From the NCBI GenBank assembly GCA_029573925.1, contig JAKQBV010000412.1, positions 1 to 27,173 on the forward strand: DNA of 27,173 bases. The letters run 5' to 3'. The notes beneath the pieces were generated by a model. The model did not search any database, was not told where the DNA came from, and worked only from the letters and a program-made list of their open reading frames with translations. The stretch is from a bacterium. Its GTDB lineage: Bacteria; UBP15; UBA6099. Made by a program: the position numbers and the translations under genes. Every line of letters starts with the position of its first letter. The stretch's first letter is position 1. Shown piece by piece: positions 15,083-22,792 of the stretch.

Positions 15083-15898
15083 TCAGTAGTGCGAAAGGCT
15101 GCCGTCGCGTTTGACGCGCCTGAGCGCTGCGGCGAAGAACGCGGAGCTAGCCGGGACCAACACGGCTCCCAGAGCCGCCAGAATCGCCAGATCATTCCCC
15201 AGTTCCGCGAACGAGGCTCCGTTGATGCATGCGTCTCTCATCAGCCTCAGGGTGTACGTCATCGGGATGAACGCGGAGACTTTCTGGAGCGCGGCGGGCA
15301 GCGCCTCGACCGGAAAAAACACACCGCTCAACAGTGTGGCTCCGAACCCTATCAGCGCCGATATCGGGTCTCCGCGCTTGAACATCAGGGTGAACGCCGC
15401 CGACATCAACCCTATGCTGTTGAACGCGGCGAAAGACAGTATGATTATGACCGGTATCGCCGCCCAGTTGGGGTCGTTGTACGACGCGCTCAGAAGCAGT
15501 ATGCCGATCGCAAGATAGGCCGCTAGGTGAAAGCTGCCGTAGATAAAGCTCCACAGCAGGCGGGCGGTGAACAGCAGGGCAGGCGAGGTAGGCGACGCCA
15601 TAAGCGCCTCCAGCGTGCCCAGCGTCTGCTCGTTTCGCACCGTCGCCGAGAACGAATACATTCCCACGTTGAGGAACCCGCTGAGCGCCAGCCCTATCAG
15701 CACGAACGAGAAGTAGTCTCCGCCGTACTTTTCGAGGAACTTCGGGCTTGCGCCTTCAAACGCGCGCGCGATAAAAAAGAATATGCTAGTGAACATCAGG
15801 ATGGTGGCAAGGTCGAGGAAGAATTTCAGCCTGTAGCTGACTTCTTCGAGGAAGTCCCTGCGGATGAGGACGAGAATTTTCCATGCCGCTGTTTTCAT
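15083..15898 (-). CDS. ABC-2-type transporter permease
   Basis: A 271-residue inner-membrane protein with about six transmembrane segments (26-47, 62-82, 105-137, 146-170, 178-200, 236-259). It has the ABC-2 hallmarks EQTLGTLEALMASP (90-103) after the second helix and SGVFFPVEALP (191-201). With the ATPase encoded just upstream it would export a lipid-linked or polysaccharide substrate, or an antibiotic-like compound. The ATG at 15898 overlaps the ATPase stop by four bases (ATGA), showing translational coupling; a longer frame upstream is the shadow of the ATPase gene. The next gene, DegT aminotransferase, starts 19 bases after the stop. Confidence 0.9.
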   Translation of the reverse strand: MKTAAWKILVLIRRDFLEEVSYRLKFFLDLATILMFTSIFFFIARAFEGASPKFLEKYGGDYFSFVLIGLALSGFLNVGMYSFSATVRNEQTLGTLEALMASPTSPALLFTARLLWSFIYGSFHLAAYLAIGILLLSASYNDPNWAAIPVIIILSFAAFNSIGLMSAAFTLMFKRGDPISALIGFGATLLSGVFFPVEALPAALQKVSAFIPMTYTLRLMRDACINGASFAELGNDLAILAALGAVLVPASSAFFAAALRRVKRDGSLSHY

Positions 15899-16665
15899 GA
15901 TGGAGTAGTCCGGGCGTCGGCGGCTCCGCCGCGCTCTAATCGACGCATCATTTCGCGGAGGGTTTCCGCGCTTTCCGGTTTGCCGGAGAAGACCACCGCT
16001 CCCTTTTCCATTAAGGCGACGCGGGAGCCGATGGCAAGGGCCTCGTCCAAGTTGTGGGTTGCCACCAGAGCGCACCCGCCGCAGCGCGCGACGAACTCGT
16101 CTCTGATGAAAGCGGCGTTGCGCTCCGCGCTCACCGGGTCGGCCCCTTTGTTCGGCTCGTCGAGCAGCAGCAGCGCGGGCCTGTGCAGCGTCGCGCGCGC
16201 AAGCGCCGCCCGTTGCTTCATCCCGGACGACAGCGTCCTCATCGGCCTGTCCGCCGCGTCGGCTATGCCGAACGTCTCCATCGCCTCGTCTATCCGGGCC
16301 GACAGTTCGCGCGGCGGGATGTTGTGCAGCGCGCCGAACAGCTTAAGGTTTTCCCGCGCCGACAGCCGCCAGTAGAAACTCCGCTCGTCTCCCGTCATCA
16401 ATCCTATTTTCATCTTGAGCGCGGGCGAGTGGCGGTAGATGTCGCAGCCGTCGACAGTCCCGGTTCCCGAATCCGGCGAGACGACTCCGGCGAGTATCTT
16501 CATAAGCGTGGATTTGCCCGCCCCGTTCCTGCCCACAAGCGCCAGCGTCTCTCCCCGCGAAGCCGTCAGCGTCGCCCCGGCAAGAGCCTGAGACGGAACC
16601 GACCGCCTGAACGGATTTATCTGCGGAATCCTGTACGTTTTAGATATGTTTTCGAGAGCTATCAT
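15895..16665 (-). CDS. ABC transporter ATP-binding protein (ABC-2 partner)
   Basis: A 256-residue ATPase. Walker A is GRNGAGKST (45-53), the signature LSSGM (145-149), Walker B LLLLDE (165-170) with catalytic Glu170, and the switch His204 in ATHN. The GDERSFYWRLSARENL stretch is typical of ABC-2/NatA-type exporters. Its partner is the permease gene, which overlaps it by four bases. The ATG at 16665 has no ribosome-binding site; the predicted transcript starts only a few bases upstream, so the message may be nearly leaderless. A GTG at 16749 opens the frame earlier, but that would start inside the acyl-CoA dehydrogenase gene's stop region and upstream of the promoter. Confidence 0.92.
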   Translation of the reverse strand: MIALENISKTYRIPQINPFRRSVPSQALAGATLTASRGETLALVGRNGAGKSTLMKILAGVVSPDSGTGTVDGCDIYRHSPALKMKIGLMTGDERSFYWRLSARENLKLFGALHNIPPRELSARIDEAMETFGIADAADRPMRTLSSGMKQRAALARATLHRPALLLLDEPNKGADPVSAERNAAFIRDEFVARCGGCALVATHNLDEALAIGSRVALMEKGAVVFSGKPESAETLREMMRRLERGGAADARTTPS

Positions 16666-16675
16666 ACAACTTGAA

Positions 16676-16704
16676 ATGATATTTGACGGATGAATGCATG
16701 TCAA
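16676..16704 (-). promoter_or_regulatory. Strong promoter of the ABC exporter operon, near-leaderless
   Basis: On the minus strand a perfect TTGACA (16699-16704), a 17-base spacer and TATCAT (16676-16681, five of six). Transcription would begin near 16669, only about four bases before the ATG at 16665. Confidence 0.7.
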
Positions 16705-16719
16705 ACACCGAATGACATG
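16697..16719. promoter_or_regulatory. Inverted repeat over the -35 box, possible operator
   Basis: CATGTCA (16697-16703) and TGACATG (16713-16719) form a 7-9-7 inverted repeat that covers the -35 element of the ABC promoter. A second repeat TTTGAC/GTCAAA (16682-16705) lies across the spacer. A repressor or an antirepressor could bind here. Confidence 0.45.
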
Positions 16720-16745
16720 ATGTTCGGGAACTGGTTTTCGCAGGC

Positions 16746-17897
16746 TCACGCGCCGAGGAGAACTTTGGCGATAAGTAGTTTGTTAATCTCGTTCGTGCCC
16801 GCGCCTATCTCCAGCAGCTTGGCGTCTCTCATGTAACGCTCGACCTTGTATTCGCGGCAGTAGCCGTAGCCGCCGAGAATCTGGATGGCGTCGAGCGCGG
16901 CCTGCGTGCCCATTTCGGTTGCGAACCATTTTGCGATTCCAGCCTGCGCGGTGACAAGCCGCCCGGAGTCTATCATCTCCAGCACGTGGATGATGTATGT
17001 TCTGGCAAGTTCGATGTCCCTGTGCATCCGGGCGATTTTTTCCTGAACGAGCTGGAACTTCGATATCGGTTTTCCGAATTGGGTTCTCGTTTTCGAATAC
17101 TCTAAGCAGATTTCGAGGCAGCGCTGGGCTATCGCCACATTGATGGCTCCCGCGACCGACCTTTCGAAATCAAGCGACGCCATCATGTCGAAGAACCCGT
17201 TTCCGGGCTTGCCGAGGACGCGGGAGTCAGGGACGAAGACGTTGTCCAAGAAAATCTCTCCGGTGGGCGAGCAACGCATGCCCATTTTATCCAGCGGCTT
17301 GCCTGTGGAGAGGCCGTCCGCGCCCCGGTCTAGGATGAACGCCGTACCGCCGTCTATCCTGCCGGGCTCGCCTCCCGTTCTGGCGATTATTATGAAGTGG
17401 TCCGCGATTGGCGCGTTGGTTATGAATGTCTTGCGTCCGTTCAGCAGCCAGCCGCCTTCGGCGCGGACGGCGCGGGTCTTTATCCCCAAAGCGTCCGATC
17501 CGGCGTCCGGCTCGGTTAATCCCCAGCAGCCGATTTTCTCCCCGCTTGCGATTCCCGGAAGATAGGCGGCTCTCTGCTCTTCGTTGCCGTTCCGCGCCAC
17601 GTTCGCGGCGAACAGGGTGATCGACGCGCCCACCGACAGGGCGAATCCCGCGCTGGCCTTGGCTATCTCCTCGACGCACATCATGACGGCCACGGAGTCC
17701 GGGCTGCCGTCCATGAAGCCGCCGTATTCGGCGGGAAGGCGCAGTCCGAGGAACCCCAGCGCGCCCAGCCGCCGGTAGAGATTGACCGGGAATTCGCCGG
17801 TCGCGTCTATCTCGTCGGCCACAAGCTCAAGTTCGTTCCGGGCAAACTTCCGGATGGTGTCGACGAACATTTTTCTTTCGAGAGGGACTTCGGGCAT
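16746..17897 (-). CDS. Acyl-CoA dehydrogenase, isovaleryl-CoA dehydrogenase-like active site
   Basis: A 383-residue flavoenzyme of standard length that removes two hydrogens from an acyl-CoA thioester and passes the electrons to electron-transfer flavoprotein. Family motifs are GCWGLTEPDAGSD (123-135), NGRKTFITNA (153-162), YSKTRTQFGKPIS (267-279) and GGYGYCREYKVERYMRDAK (342-360). The base normally found as Glu in IYEGT is absent here (IGAGT, 364-368, with Ala366). Glu245 in SLDFERSV is present instead, as in isovaleryl-CoA and long-chain acyl-CoA dehydrogenases, so the enzyme should be active. Substrate is unknown. The ATG at 17897 has GGAGG five bases upstream. It follows cdsA by 48 bases. 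A pairing of phospholipid synthesis and acyl-CoA oxidation in one transcript is not standard. Confidence 0.92.
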   Translation of the reverse strand: MPEVPLERKMFVDTIRKFARNELELVADEIDATGEFPVNLYRRLGALGFLGLRLPAEYGGFMDGSPDSVAVMMCVEEIAKASAGFALSVGASITLFAANVARNGNEEQRAAYLPGIASGEKIGCWGLTEPDAGSDALGIKTRAVRAEGGWLLNGRKTFITNAPIADHFIIIARTGGEPGRIDGGTAFILDRGADGLSTGKPLDKMGMRCSPTGEIFLDNVFVPDSRVLGKPGNGFFDMMASLDFERSVAGAINVAIAQRCLEICLEYSKTRTQFGKPISKFQLVQEKIARMHRDIELARTYIIHVLEMIDSGRLVTAQAGIAKWFATEMGTQAALDAIQILGGYGYCREYKVERYMRDAKLLEIGAGTNEINKLLIAKVLLGA

Positions 17898-17945
17898 AGG
17901 GGCCTCCGCGCGGCTCTGACTCCGCGCGCGCGGGCCGCTCCGCGT

Positions 17946-18797
17946 CTAAATTCTGTGCGTGAAAAAATAAACGGCAAAATATGTCAGAGGGGCCACGAAG
18001 AAGATGCTGTCGAACCTGTCGAGAACTCCGCCGTGGTTGCGGAAGAAAGCCCCGGAGTCTTTAGCTTGGAAACGCCTTTTGATGGAAGATTCATAGAGGT
18101 CGCCGCCGAGTCCGACCACCGGGATGGTCAGGCCGAGGAACATTATCAGCGGGGTCGGCAGATTTAGAATGTGCCCGAAGATGTATATCGCGACGAACCC
18201 CGCGAACGCCGCGCCGACCACTCCCTCGACCGTTTTGTTGGGGCTTATGCGCGACAACTTTTCCTTGCCGACGATACGGCCGGAGAGGTACGCTCCGGTG
18301 TCCGACGCCCACGCTCCGACGAACGGCAGCAGAAACAGCAGATGCCTTTCTCCCACCGCCGCCGAAAGATGGTTTTTATCCAGAAAATTGAGGCCGAGCA
18401 CGCAGCTCATGGAGCCGCCTATATAGAATCCGCCGAAAAGCGCCGCTGCGAGAATTGAAACGGCCGGAACGCGGAACAGGCGCGAGTTTTCAATGAACTT
18501 CAGCGCAATGAGCGCGGCGGCGCAAAGCGCCAAGGCCGCGTGCAGCCGCTCTATTCCGCCGCTCGGCGGACGGTATGCCAGCAGCATGAACGCCGCCGCC
18601 GCCGCATAGCCGGCCACCCTGCCGGACTTCCCGCCATTCCTCAGCGCCAGCTCGTAATACTCCCACATCGCGAACGCCGCGAAAAAGAATATTACCAGAA
18701 ACAGCGCCACATCGTTGTACCACGCAAGGCACAGGAAGATTAGAGAGGCGGATATGCCTATGGCGAGCCGGGCGGTGAAGTCTTTATTAAGAGACAT
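17946..18797 (-). CDS. cdsA: Phosphatidate cytidylyltransferase
   Basis: A 283-residue inner-membrane enzyme that makes CDP-diacylglycerol from CTP and phosphatidic acid, the step before all major bacterial phospholipids. Several hydrophobic segments (about 10-40, 62-75, 88-100, 112-135, 152-170, 193-230, 264-278) lead to the family signature: SSIKRRFQAKDSGAFFRNHGGVLDRFD begins at 237, with Lys240-Arg241, Lys246-Asp247, His255-Gly-Gly and Asp260-Arg261-x-Asp263. SDTGAY (165-170) and SPNKTVEG (185-192) are the usual upstream motifs. The ATG at 18797 has no ribosome-binding site; it lies inside the last codons of the small ORF (18787-18954), which suggests coupled translation. Next in order is an acyl-CoA dehydrogenase instead of the frequent dxr. 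Confidence 0.95.
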   Translation of the reverse strand: MSLNKDFTARLAIGISASLIFLCLAWYNDVALFLVIFFFAAFAMWEYYELALRNGGKSGRVAGYAAAAAFMLLAYRPPSGGIERLHAALALCAAALIALKFIENSRLFRVPAVSILAAALFGGFYIGGSMSCVLGLNFLDKNHLSAAVGERHLLFLLPFVGAWASDTGAYLSGRIVGKEKLSRISPNKTVEGVVGAAFAGFVAIYIFGHILNLPTPLIMFLGLTIPVVGLGGDLYESSIKRRFQAKDSGAFFRNHGGVLDRFDSIFFVAPLTYFAVYFFTHRI

Positions 18798-18954
18798 ATG
18801 TCAATATGGCGGACGCGGCGGAGATTACCAATCGGGCGACCGCAGTGAAAAACAGTCCTGCCGCCACCCCGATGGCTGCGGCTGCGGCGTAACGCTGCGC
18901 CCTTGCGGCTGTTCCCGCGTCGTCTGCCTTTATCGCGTGCAACCAGTTGTTCAT
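18787..18954 (-). CDS. Small membrane protein of 55 residues, overlapping cdsA
   Basis: An ORF too short for most gene callers. Starting at 18954 it reads MNNWLHAIKADDAGTAARAQ, then an Ala/Gly/Val/Leu-rich hydrophobic stretch (23-42), a lone Arg41, and a second short hydrophobic part (42-54). It should be membrane-bound with one or two helices. It has a ribosome site (GAGGGA, nine bases away). Its stop lies 11 bases inside cdsA, whose start has no ribosome site of its own. A promoter at 19014-19042 is right for it. I do not recognise a family; it may be a small CdsA partner or only a translational leader. A conserved homologue would settle this. Confidence 0.65.
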   Translation of the reverse strand: MNNWLHAIKADDAGTAARAQRYAAAAAIGVAAGLFFTAVARLVISAASAILTYVS

Positions 18955-19013
18955 AGTCGCTATCCCTCGCTTTTCGCCGTCTGCCCGCCTGCCTAGTGAG
19001 TTATCTTATAAAG

Positions 19014-19042
19014 ATTCTATTTACATCAAAACACACTGTCAA
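19014..19042 (-). promoter_or_regulatory. Strong promoter of the cdsA block
   Basis: On the minus strand TTGACA (19037-19042), a 17-base spacer and TAGAAT (19014-19019, five of six). Transcription would begin near 19007, 53 bases before the small ORF. It reads away from rsmA. Confidence 0.78.
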
Positions 19043-19115
19043 TAAGTCGCGCGAATAGACGCGAACGCCCGACTCAAAAAGGGCGGCTATGCCGCGCGCG
19101 GGAAGTCTGATAGAG

Positions 19116-19121
19116 TATAAT
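19116..19121 (+). promoter_or_regulatory. Likely -10 box of rsmA
   Basis: A perfect TATAAT 48 bases before the rsmA ATG. There is no good -35 box 16 to 18 bases upstream, so an activator may be needed or the box may be chance. Confidence 0.35.
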
Positions 19122-19168
19122 GCGAAGGGTGGGGCGGACGCCTCGCGGCAGTCGCCGGGACTGATGAA

Positions 19169-20008
19169 ATGCGTCTTAGAAAAGAAATTGGACAACATCT
19201 GCTGACCGACCGCGGCGCGCTGCGCCGCATGGCTGAGGCGGCGCGGGTCGTACCCGGAGGTCTTTGCGTCGAGATAGGCCCCGGAACCGGGAACCTGACA
19301 CGGGAGCTTCTAGCTCTCGGAGCTCGCGTCGTCGCCGTTGAACTCGACGAGCGGATGGCTGCCCGCCTCGAACGCTCTTTTTCCGGCGAACCCCGGCTCT
19401 CCGTCGTGAGGGCCGACATACTAAAAGTCAGCCTAGACGACCTAGTCCCGAAGGCGGACAGACCGGCGGTCGCGACCGGAAACCTGCCGTACTACATTTC
19501 CTCTCCAATCATCTTCAAACTGCTCGACCGCAGCGAACTGTTCAGCAGGGTCGCGGCGCTTGTGCAGAAGGAGGTGGGCGTTCGCATGTGCGCGCCTCCC
19601 GGCTCCCGCGACTACGGCATGCTCTCTGTTTTCTGCCAAGCAGTGGCGGAGTGCGAGGAACTTTTCACAGTCCCGCCGGAAGCTTTCAACCCTCCTCCCG
19701 CCGTGGATTCCTGCGCCGTGTCTCTCGCCCCCCTGCCTCCCGGCTCTTCGGGCGTGGAAGACCGGCGAATCTTCTCTCTGATCGTTCGCGGTTTGTTTGA
19801 ACACAGACGGAAAACCTGCTATAATTCCTTGCGAATCAGCCTCCTCAAAGGAGTCTGCCGAGAATTGTCGGACTCCGGCGCGGATGTTGCAGGTTTGCAG
19901 GACGGTGTTTTTTCCGACCTGAAAATAGACGGCTCAGTCAGGCCTGAACATCTCGACGTGCCGACTATAATCAAGGTTGCAAACGAGTTTGCCCGCCGGT
20001 TAACCTGA
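19169..20008 (+). CDS. rsmA: 16S rRNA (adenine-1518/1519-N6)-dimethyltransferase
   Basis: A 279-residue SAM-dependent enzyme (KsgA) that dimethylates two adenines in the last hairpin of 16S rRNA during small-subunit maturation. GQHLLTD (8-14) and the SAM-binding VEIGPGTGNLTREL (34-47) are classical, as are the acidic ELDERM (58-63), the catalytic NLPYYISSPI (105-114) and FNPPPAVDS (173-181). The C-terminal helical domain holds FEHRRKT (210-216). Length is normal. The ATG follows GGGACTGATGAA, a weak ribosome site. It is the first plus-strand gene after a divergent pair with the cdsA block. There is no pdxA or apaG beside it, unlike in Gammaproteobacteria. Confidence 0.97.
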   Translation: MRLRKEIGQHLLTDRGALRRMAEAARVVPGGLCVEIGPGTGNLTRELLALGARVVAVELDERMAARLERSFSGEPRLSVVRADILKVSLDDLVPKADRPAVATGNLPYYISSPIIFKLLDRSELFSRVAALVQKEVGVRMCAPPGSRDYGMLSVFCQAVAECEELFTVPPEAFNPPPAVDSCAVSLAPLPPGSSGVEDRRIFSLIVRGLFEHRRKTCYNSLRISLLKGVCRELSDSGADVAGLQDGVFSDLKIDGSVRPEHLDVPTIIKVANEFARRLT

Positions 20009-20124
20009 TTTCCGAAACACAAAACCGGCTTTGTTAAATAGGATGTTTTACGTCGCGCAAAGCGGCACATCGAATTGGGACAAGCATGAAGGGCTTGTTT
20101 CTAAAACCGAAAAAGGACTCTATC

Positions 20125-21141
20125 ATGGAAACCATCCTCGTAACCGGCGGAGCCGGATTCATTGGCTCGAATTTCGTTCACTTCATGCTTAAAAAACACG
20201 ACGATATAAATATAATCAATTTAGACAAGCTGACATACGCGGGGAACCTCGAAAATCTGGAAGATTTAAAGGGCGACGCGCGGCACGAGTTCGTCAAAGG
20301 CGATATCTGCGACCGCGCGCTGGTGTCAGAGTTGATGGCGAAATGCGACGCCGTGGTTCACTTTGCGGCGGAAACTCACGTGGACCGCTCGATAGTCAGC
20401 GCAGGGGAATTCATCCAGACGGATGTGCTCGGCACGCAGGCGCTTCTCGAAGCGGCGCGCGAGCGCGGCGTGCGCAGATTCGTCCACATCTCCACCGACG
20501 AGGTGTACGGCGACGCTGGCGACGAGCCTTCAAAAGAATCCGACGCCCTCATGCCTAGAAGCCCTTACGCGGCCAGCAAAACCGGCGCGGACAGGCTCGC
20601 ATTCTCTTACTTCACCACTTACGGTCTGCCGGTCATCATCACTCGCGGCGTCAACAACTACGGCCCTTTCCAATATCCGGAAAAACTCATTCCTCTCTTC
20701 GTGACGAACGCCATAGACGACAAACCCCTCCCGGTTTATGGTTCAGGAAGAAACACCCGCGACTGGATTTTCGTAGACGACCATTGCGACGGTATTGACA
20801 CGGTTCTTCGCGCGGACGACAAATACAACGGAGAATGCTTTAATATCGGGGCTAGTCAAGAGCTTTCGGTTTTGCAAATCACAGACATTATTTTGGAATA
20901 CCTAAACAAATCGCACGCCCTAATCAAGCACGTTGAGGATAGGTTGGGCCATGTTAAAAGGCACGCGGTCAGGACGGATAAGATAGCAGGCGCGCTAGGT
21001 TGGAAGGCGAAATCTTCCTTTGAGGAAGCGATGGAAAAGACCATCCGCTGGTATGTCGAAAATGAGGGCTGGTGGCGCAGAATTAAGGAAAAACAGGAAG
21101 AATATAAAAAGTTTATGGACGAATACTACAAGAACAGGTGA
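20125..21141 (+). CDS. rmlB: dTDP-glucose 4,6-dehydratase
   Basis: A 338-residue NAD-dependent enzyme (also called RfbB) of the extended short-chain dehydrogenase type. It converts dTDP-glucose to dTDP-4-keto-6-deoxyglucose, the entry to dTDP-L-rhamnose and other deoxysugars. TGGAGFIGS (7-15) binds NAD; STDEVYG gives the catalytic Thr124-Asp125-Glu126; Tyr148 and Lys152 (YAASK) complete the site; HVDRSI (85-90) is also family-typical. The start at 20125 is chosen because the protein then begins METILVTGG like its relatives and AAAGGA lies seven bases before it; an ATG 13 codons upstream (20086) is possible. The stop overlaps the ribosome site of rmlD, ten bases away. No rmlA or rmlC is present in the window. 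Confidence 0.95.
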   Translation: METILVTGGAGFIGSNFVHFMLKKHDDINIINLDKLTYAGNLENLEDLKGDARHEFVKGDICDRALVSELMAKCDAVVHFAAETHVDRSIVSAGEFIQTDVLGTQALLEAARERGVRRFVHISTDEVYGDAGDEPSKESDALMPRSPYAASKTGADRLAFSYFTTYGLPVIITRGVNNYGPFQYPEKLIPLFVTNAIDDKPLPVYGSGRNTRDWIFVDDHCDGIDTVLRADDKYNGECFNIGASQELSVLQITDIILEYLNKSHALIKHVEDRLGHVKRHAVRTDKIAGALGWKAKSSFEEAMEKTIRWYVENEGWWRRIKEKQEEYKKFMDEYYKNR

Positions 21142-21150
21142 ATCCGGGAG

Positions 21151-22056
21151 ATGGAAGGGAAAAAGCCTAAGATAGCGGTGTTCGGCTGCACGGGGATGCT
21201 TGGATGGGCATTGCTTGACGCGCTGCCGAGATCGGGTTTCGAGGCGGTCCCAATCCCGGAGGACAAAGTCGATATCAGAGACGCCGAAGCGGTGGAAAAC
21301 GCGGTTGCGGCGGCGGCTCCGGCGGCGGTAATAAATGCGGCGGCCTACACCGATGTCGACGGGTGCGAGTCAAATGCGGAACTGGCGCGCGCGGTGAACG
21401 CGGACGGAGCGGCGAACATAGCCCGCGCCGCGTCCGACGCCCGCGCAGCTCTCATCCATATCAGCACGGATTATGTTTTCGGCGGCGGTAGAAAAATGCC
21501 TCTGCTGGAGAGCGAACCTGCGAATCCTCAGGGCGTTTACGCCAACACGAAGTGGGAAGGCGAAAAAGCTGTTCGTCAAGAGGGTGGTCGCTGGTTCATA
21601 ATCCGGACATCTTGGCTCTTCGGACCGAACGGCAGGAACTTCGTCGATACCATGCTGCGGCTTGGTTCCGAAAGAGATGAAATCTCTGTTGTGAACGACC
21701 AAGAGGGCAGCCCCACCTACACAGTTCATCTAGCCGCCGGGATTTCGCGCCTGCTCGACCTGTATATCAGCAGGGGATTCGGAGAGCCGGGGATATACCA
21801 CCTTACCGCCGCCGGGCATTGCGACTGGCACGAGTTCGCAAGCCGCATATTCGAAGCTCGCCCCGGCAGAGTCAGAAACGTAAAGCCTATTTCGACCTAT
21901 GATTATATCGAATCGGCAGGCAGACCCATTGCTCCGCGCCCGGCTTATTCCGTTCTTAACTGCGACAAGATAAAAAAGAAGTTTGGCATAGCCCTGCCAC
22001 GATGGGAAGTCGGCCTCATGGAATTCCTTGATTCAAAAACAATACAACCAAAATAG
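21151..22056 (+). CDS. rmlD: dTDP-4-dehydrorhamnose reductase
   Basis: A 301-residue reductase (also RfbD), last step of dTDP-L-rhamnose synthesis: NAD(P)H reduces the 4-keto group of the 6-deoxy-lyxo-hexulose intermediate. GCTGMLG (12-18) is the dinucleotide loop; VINAAAYTDVDGCE (60-73) is family-specific; STDYVFGG (105-112) provides the catalytic Thr; Tyr130 and Lys134 (YANTKWEGE) complete the site. DQEGSPTYT (183-191) is another fingerprint. The epimerase RmlC is not in the window, so either it is elsewhere or this pair makes another sugar. It starts nine bases after rmlB and is co-transcribed with it. Confidence 0.94.
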   Translation: MEGKKPKIAVFGCTGMLGWALLDALPRSGFEAVPIPEDKVDIRDAEAVENAVAAAAPAAVINAAAYTDVDGCESNAELARAVNADGAANIARAASDARAALIHISTDYVFGGGRKMPLLESEPANPQGVYANTKWEGEKAVRQEGGRWFIIRTSWLFGPNGRNFVDTMLRLGSERDEISVVNDQEGSPTYTVHLAAGISRLLDLYISRGFGEPGIYHLTAAGHCDWHEFASRIFEARPGRVRNVKPISTYDYIESAGRPIAPRPAYSVLNCDKIKKKFGIALPRWEVGLMEFLDSKTIQPK

Positions 22057-22532
22057 ACATAACATTTCATAATCGCCCCATATAGCAATAGAGTATCGCT
22101 TGATGTTTGTTCATTCTTCTTCCGGCGACTAAAACTTTTCTTCACCGGCTATTTCAACATATCCGCAATCCGTTTATGATGGGCCGATTGCTACGGACAT
22201 GCCGTTTCATCGCATTGATATCCATATAAAAAGAGCGCTTAATGCGGCGGCGGCCATGCAGTGGCAAATTCGAAAACTTGAGAATCTCGCCTCAAGCCGC
22301 GCGAGGGAACACGAAAAGTTTTCAACAGAGAGGCGTTATACACGCGCTGTTCCACGCAACTAGCAGAACAGCAGGCGAACTAGAATTGACATGCAAGATT
22401 ATTACGCAATACATATACATACATTAACAAACGATGGAAAATAACTGGTAAAAAGTGATTCTGAAAACAGAAAACAATTGAAATGGCTTCGTTTTGCAAG
22501 TGTTGAAAACTGCATTTGTATACGCAGTAAAA

Positions 22533-22560
22533 TGTGGATAAGTTAAAAGAATGTGGAAAA
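22533..22560 (-). promoter_or_regulatory. Two DnaA-box-like 9-mers
   Basis: TGTGGATAA (22533-22541) is the exact reverse complement of TTATCCACA, the consensus DnaA box. TGTGGAAAA (22552-22560) is one base off. They are in the same orientation, 19 bases apart start to start. Confidence 0.45.
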
Positions 22561-22578
22561 ACCCGACAAATTAGCATA

Positions 22579-22600
22579 AGCTTGCGTGTCAAAGCAAGCT
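22579..22600 (-). other. Hairpin, possible weak terminator
   Basis: AGCTTGC and GCAAGCT form a 7-bp stem around GTGTCAAA. It is 193 bases past the stop of the receiver gene, with no T tract, so it may be unrelated to that gene. Confidence 0.3.
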
Positions 22601-22645
22601 CTCAGACATAGGCTGCGACAAGACCACAAAAGTTGTTCATGGTTG

Positions 22646-22692
22646 TGTCCATTTAAAACGCGGCATGTCCACGCCGTTCGGCAATGTCCACG
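22646..22692 (+). repeat. Three phased TGTCCA motifs
   Basis: TGTCCA occurs at 22646, 22666 and 22685, 20 and 19 bases apart, i.e. about two helix turns. The last two extend to ATGTCCACG. Such phased short repeats may be binding sites for a regulator or for DnaA (TTGTCCACA-like). Confidence 0.4.
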
Positions 22693-22792
22693 ATGCGACA
22701 GTCGGCGGAATTAATGAGCGCCCGGACAATTGATTGCCTTGCAAACGGTGTTGAGGAGGGTGAACGGGGGTTGTTATGACCGCGTGTTCGAA

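Larger units (their letters stand above)
22057..22792. other. Long AT-rich gap with DnaA-box-like motifs
   Basis: A 736-base stretch with no credible gene. It is clearly more AT-rich than the rest, above all 22380-22570. A perfect 9-mer of the DnaA-box type, TGTGGATAA, lies at 22533-22541, with TGTGGAAAA (22552-22560), TGTTGAAAA (22501-22509) and TTTTCAACA (22319-22327) as near relatives. There are also a 6-bp hairpin CTTGAG/CTCAAG (22277-22296), a 7-bp hairpin AGCTTGC/GCAAGCT (22579-22600) and three spaced TGTCCA motifs (22646-22690). No dnaA, dnaN or other origin neighbour is near. Confidence 0.55.

Noticed and set aside
15064..15195. Upstream extension of the DegT gene to 15195
   Set aside because: The added 44 residues are the shadow of the ABC permease gene; the ATG at 15063 begins the family N-terminus.
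20018..20033. Palindrome ACAAAACCGGCTTTGT after rsmA
   Set aside because: The arms are only about five bases of good pairing and no T run follows, so a terminator is not supported.
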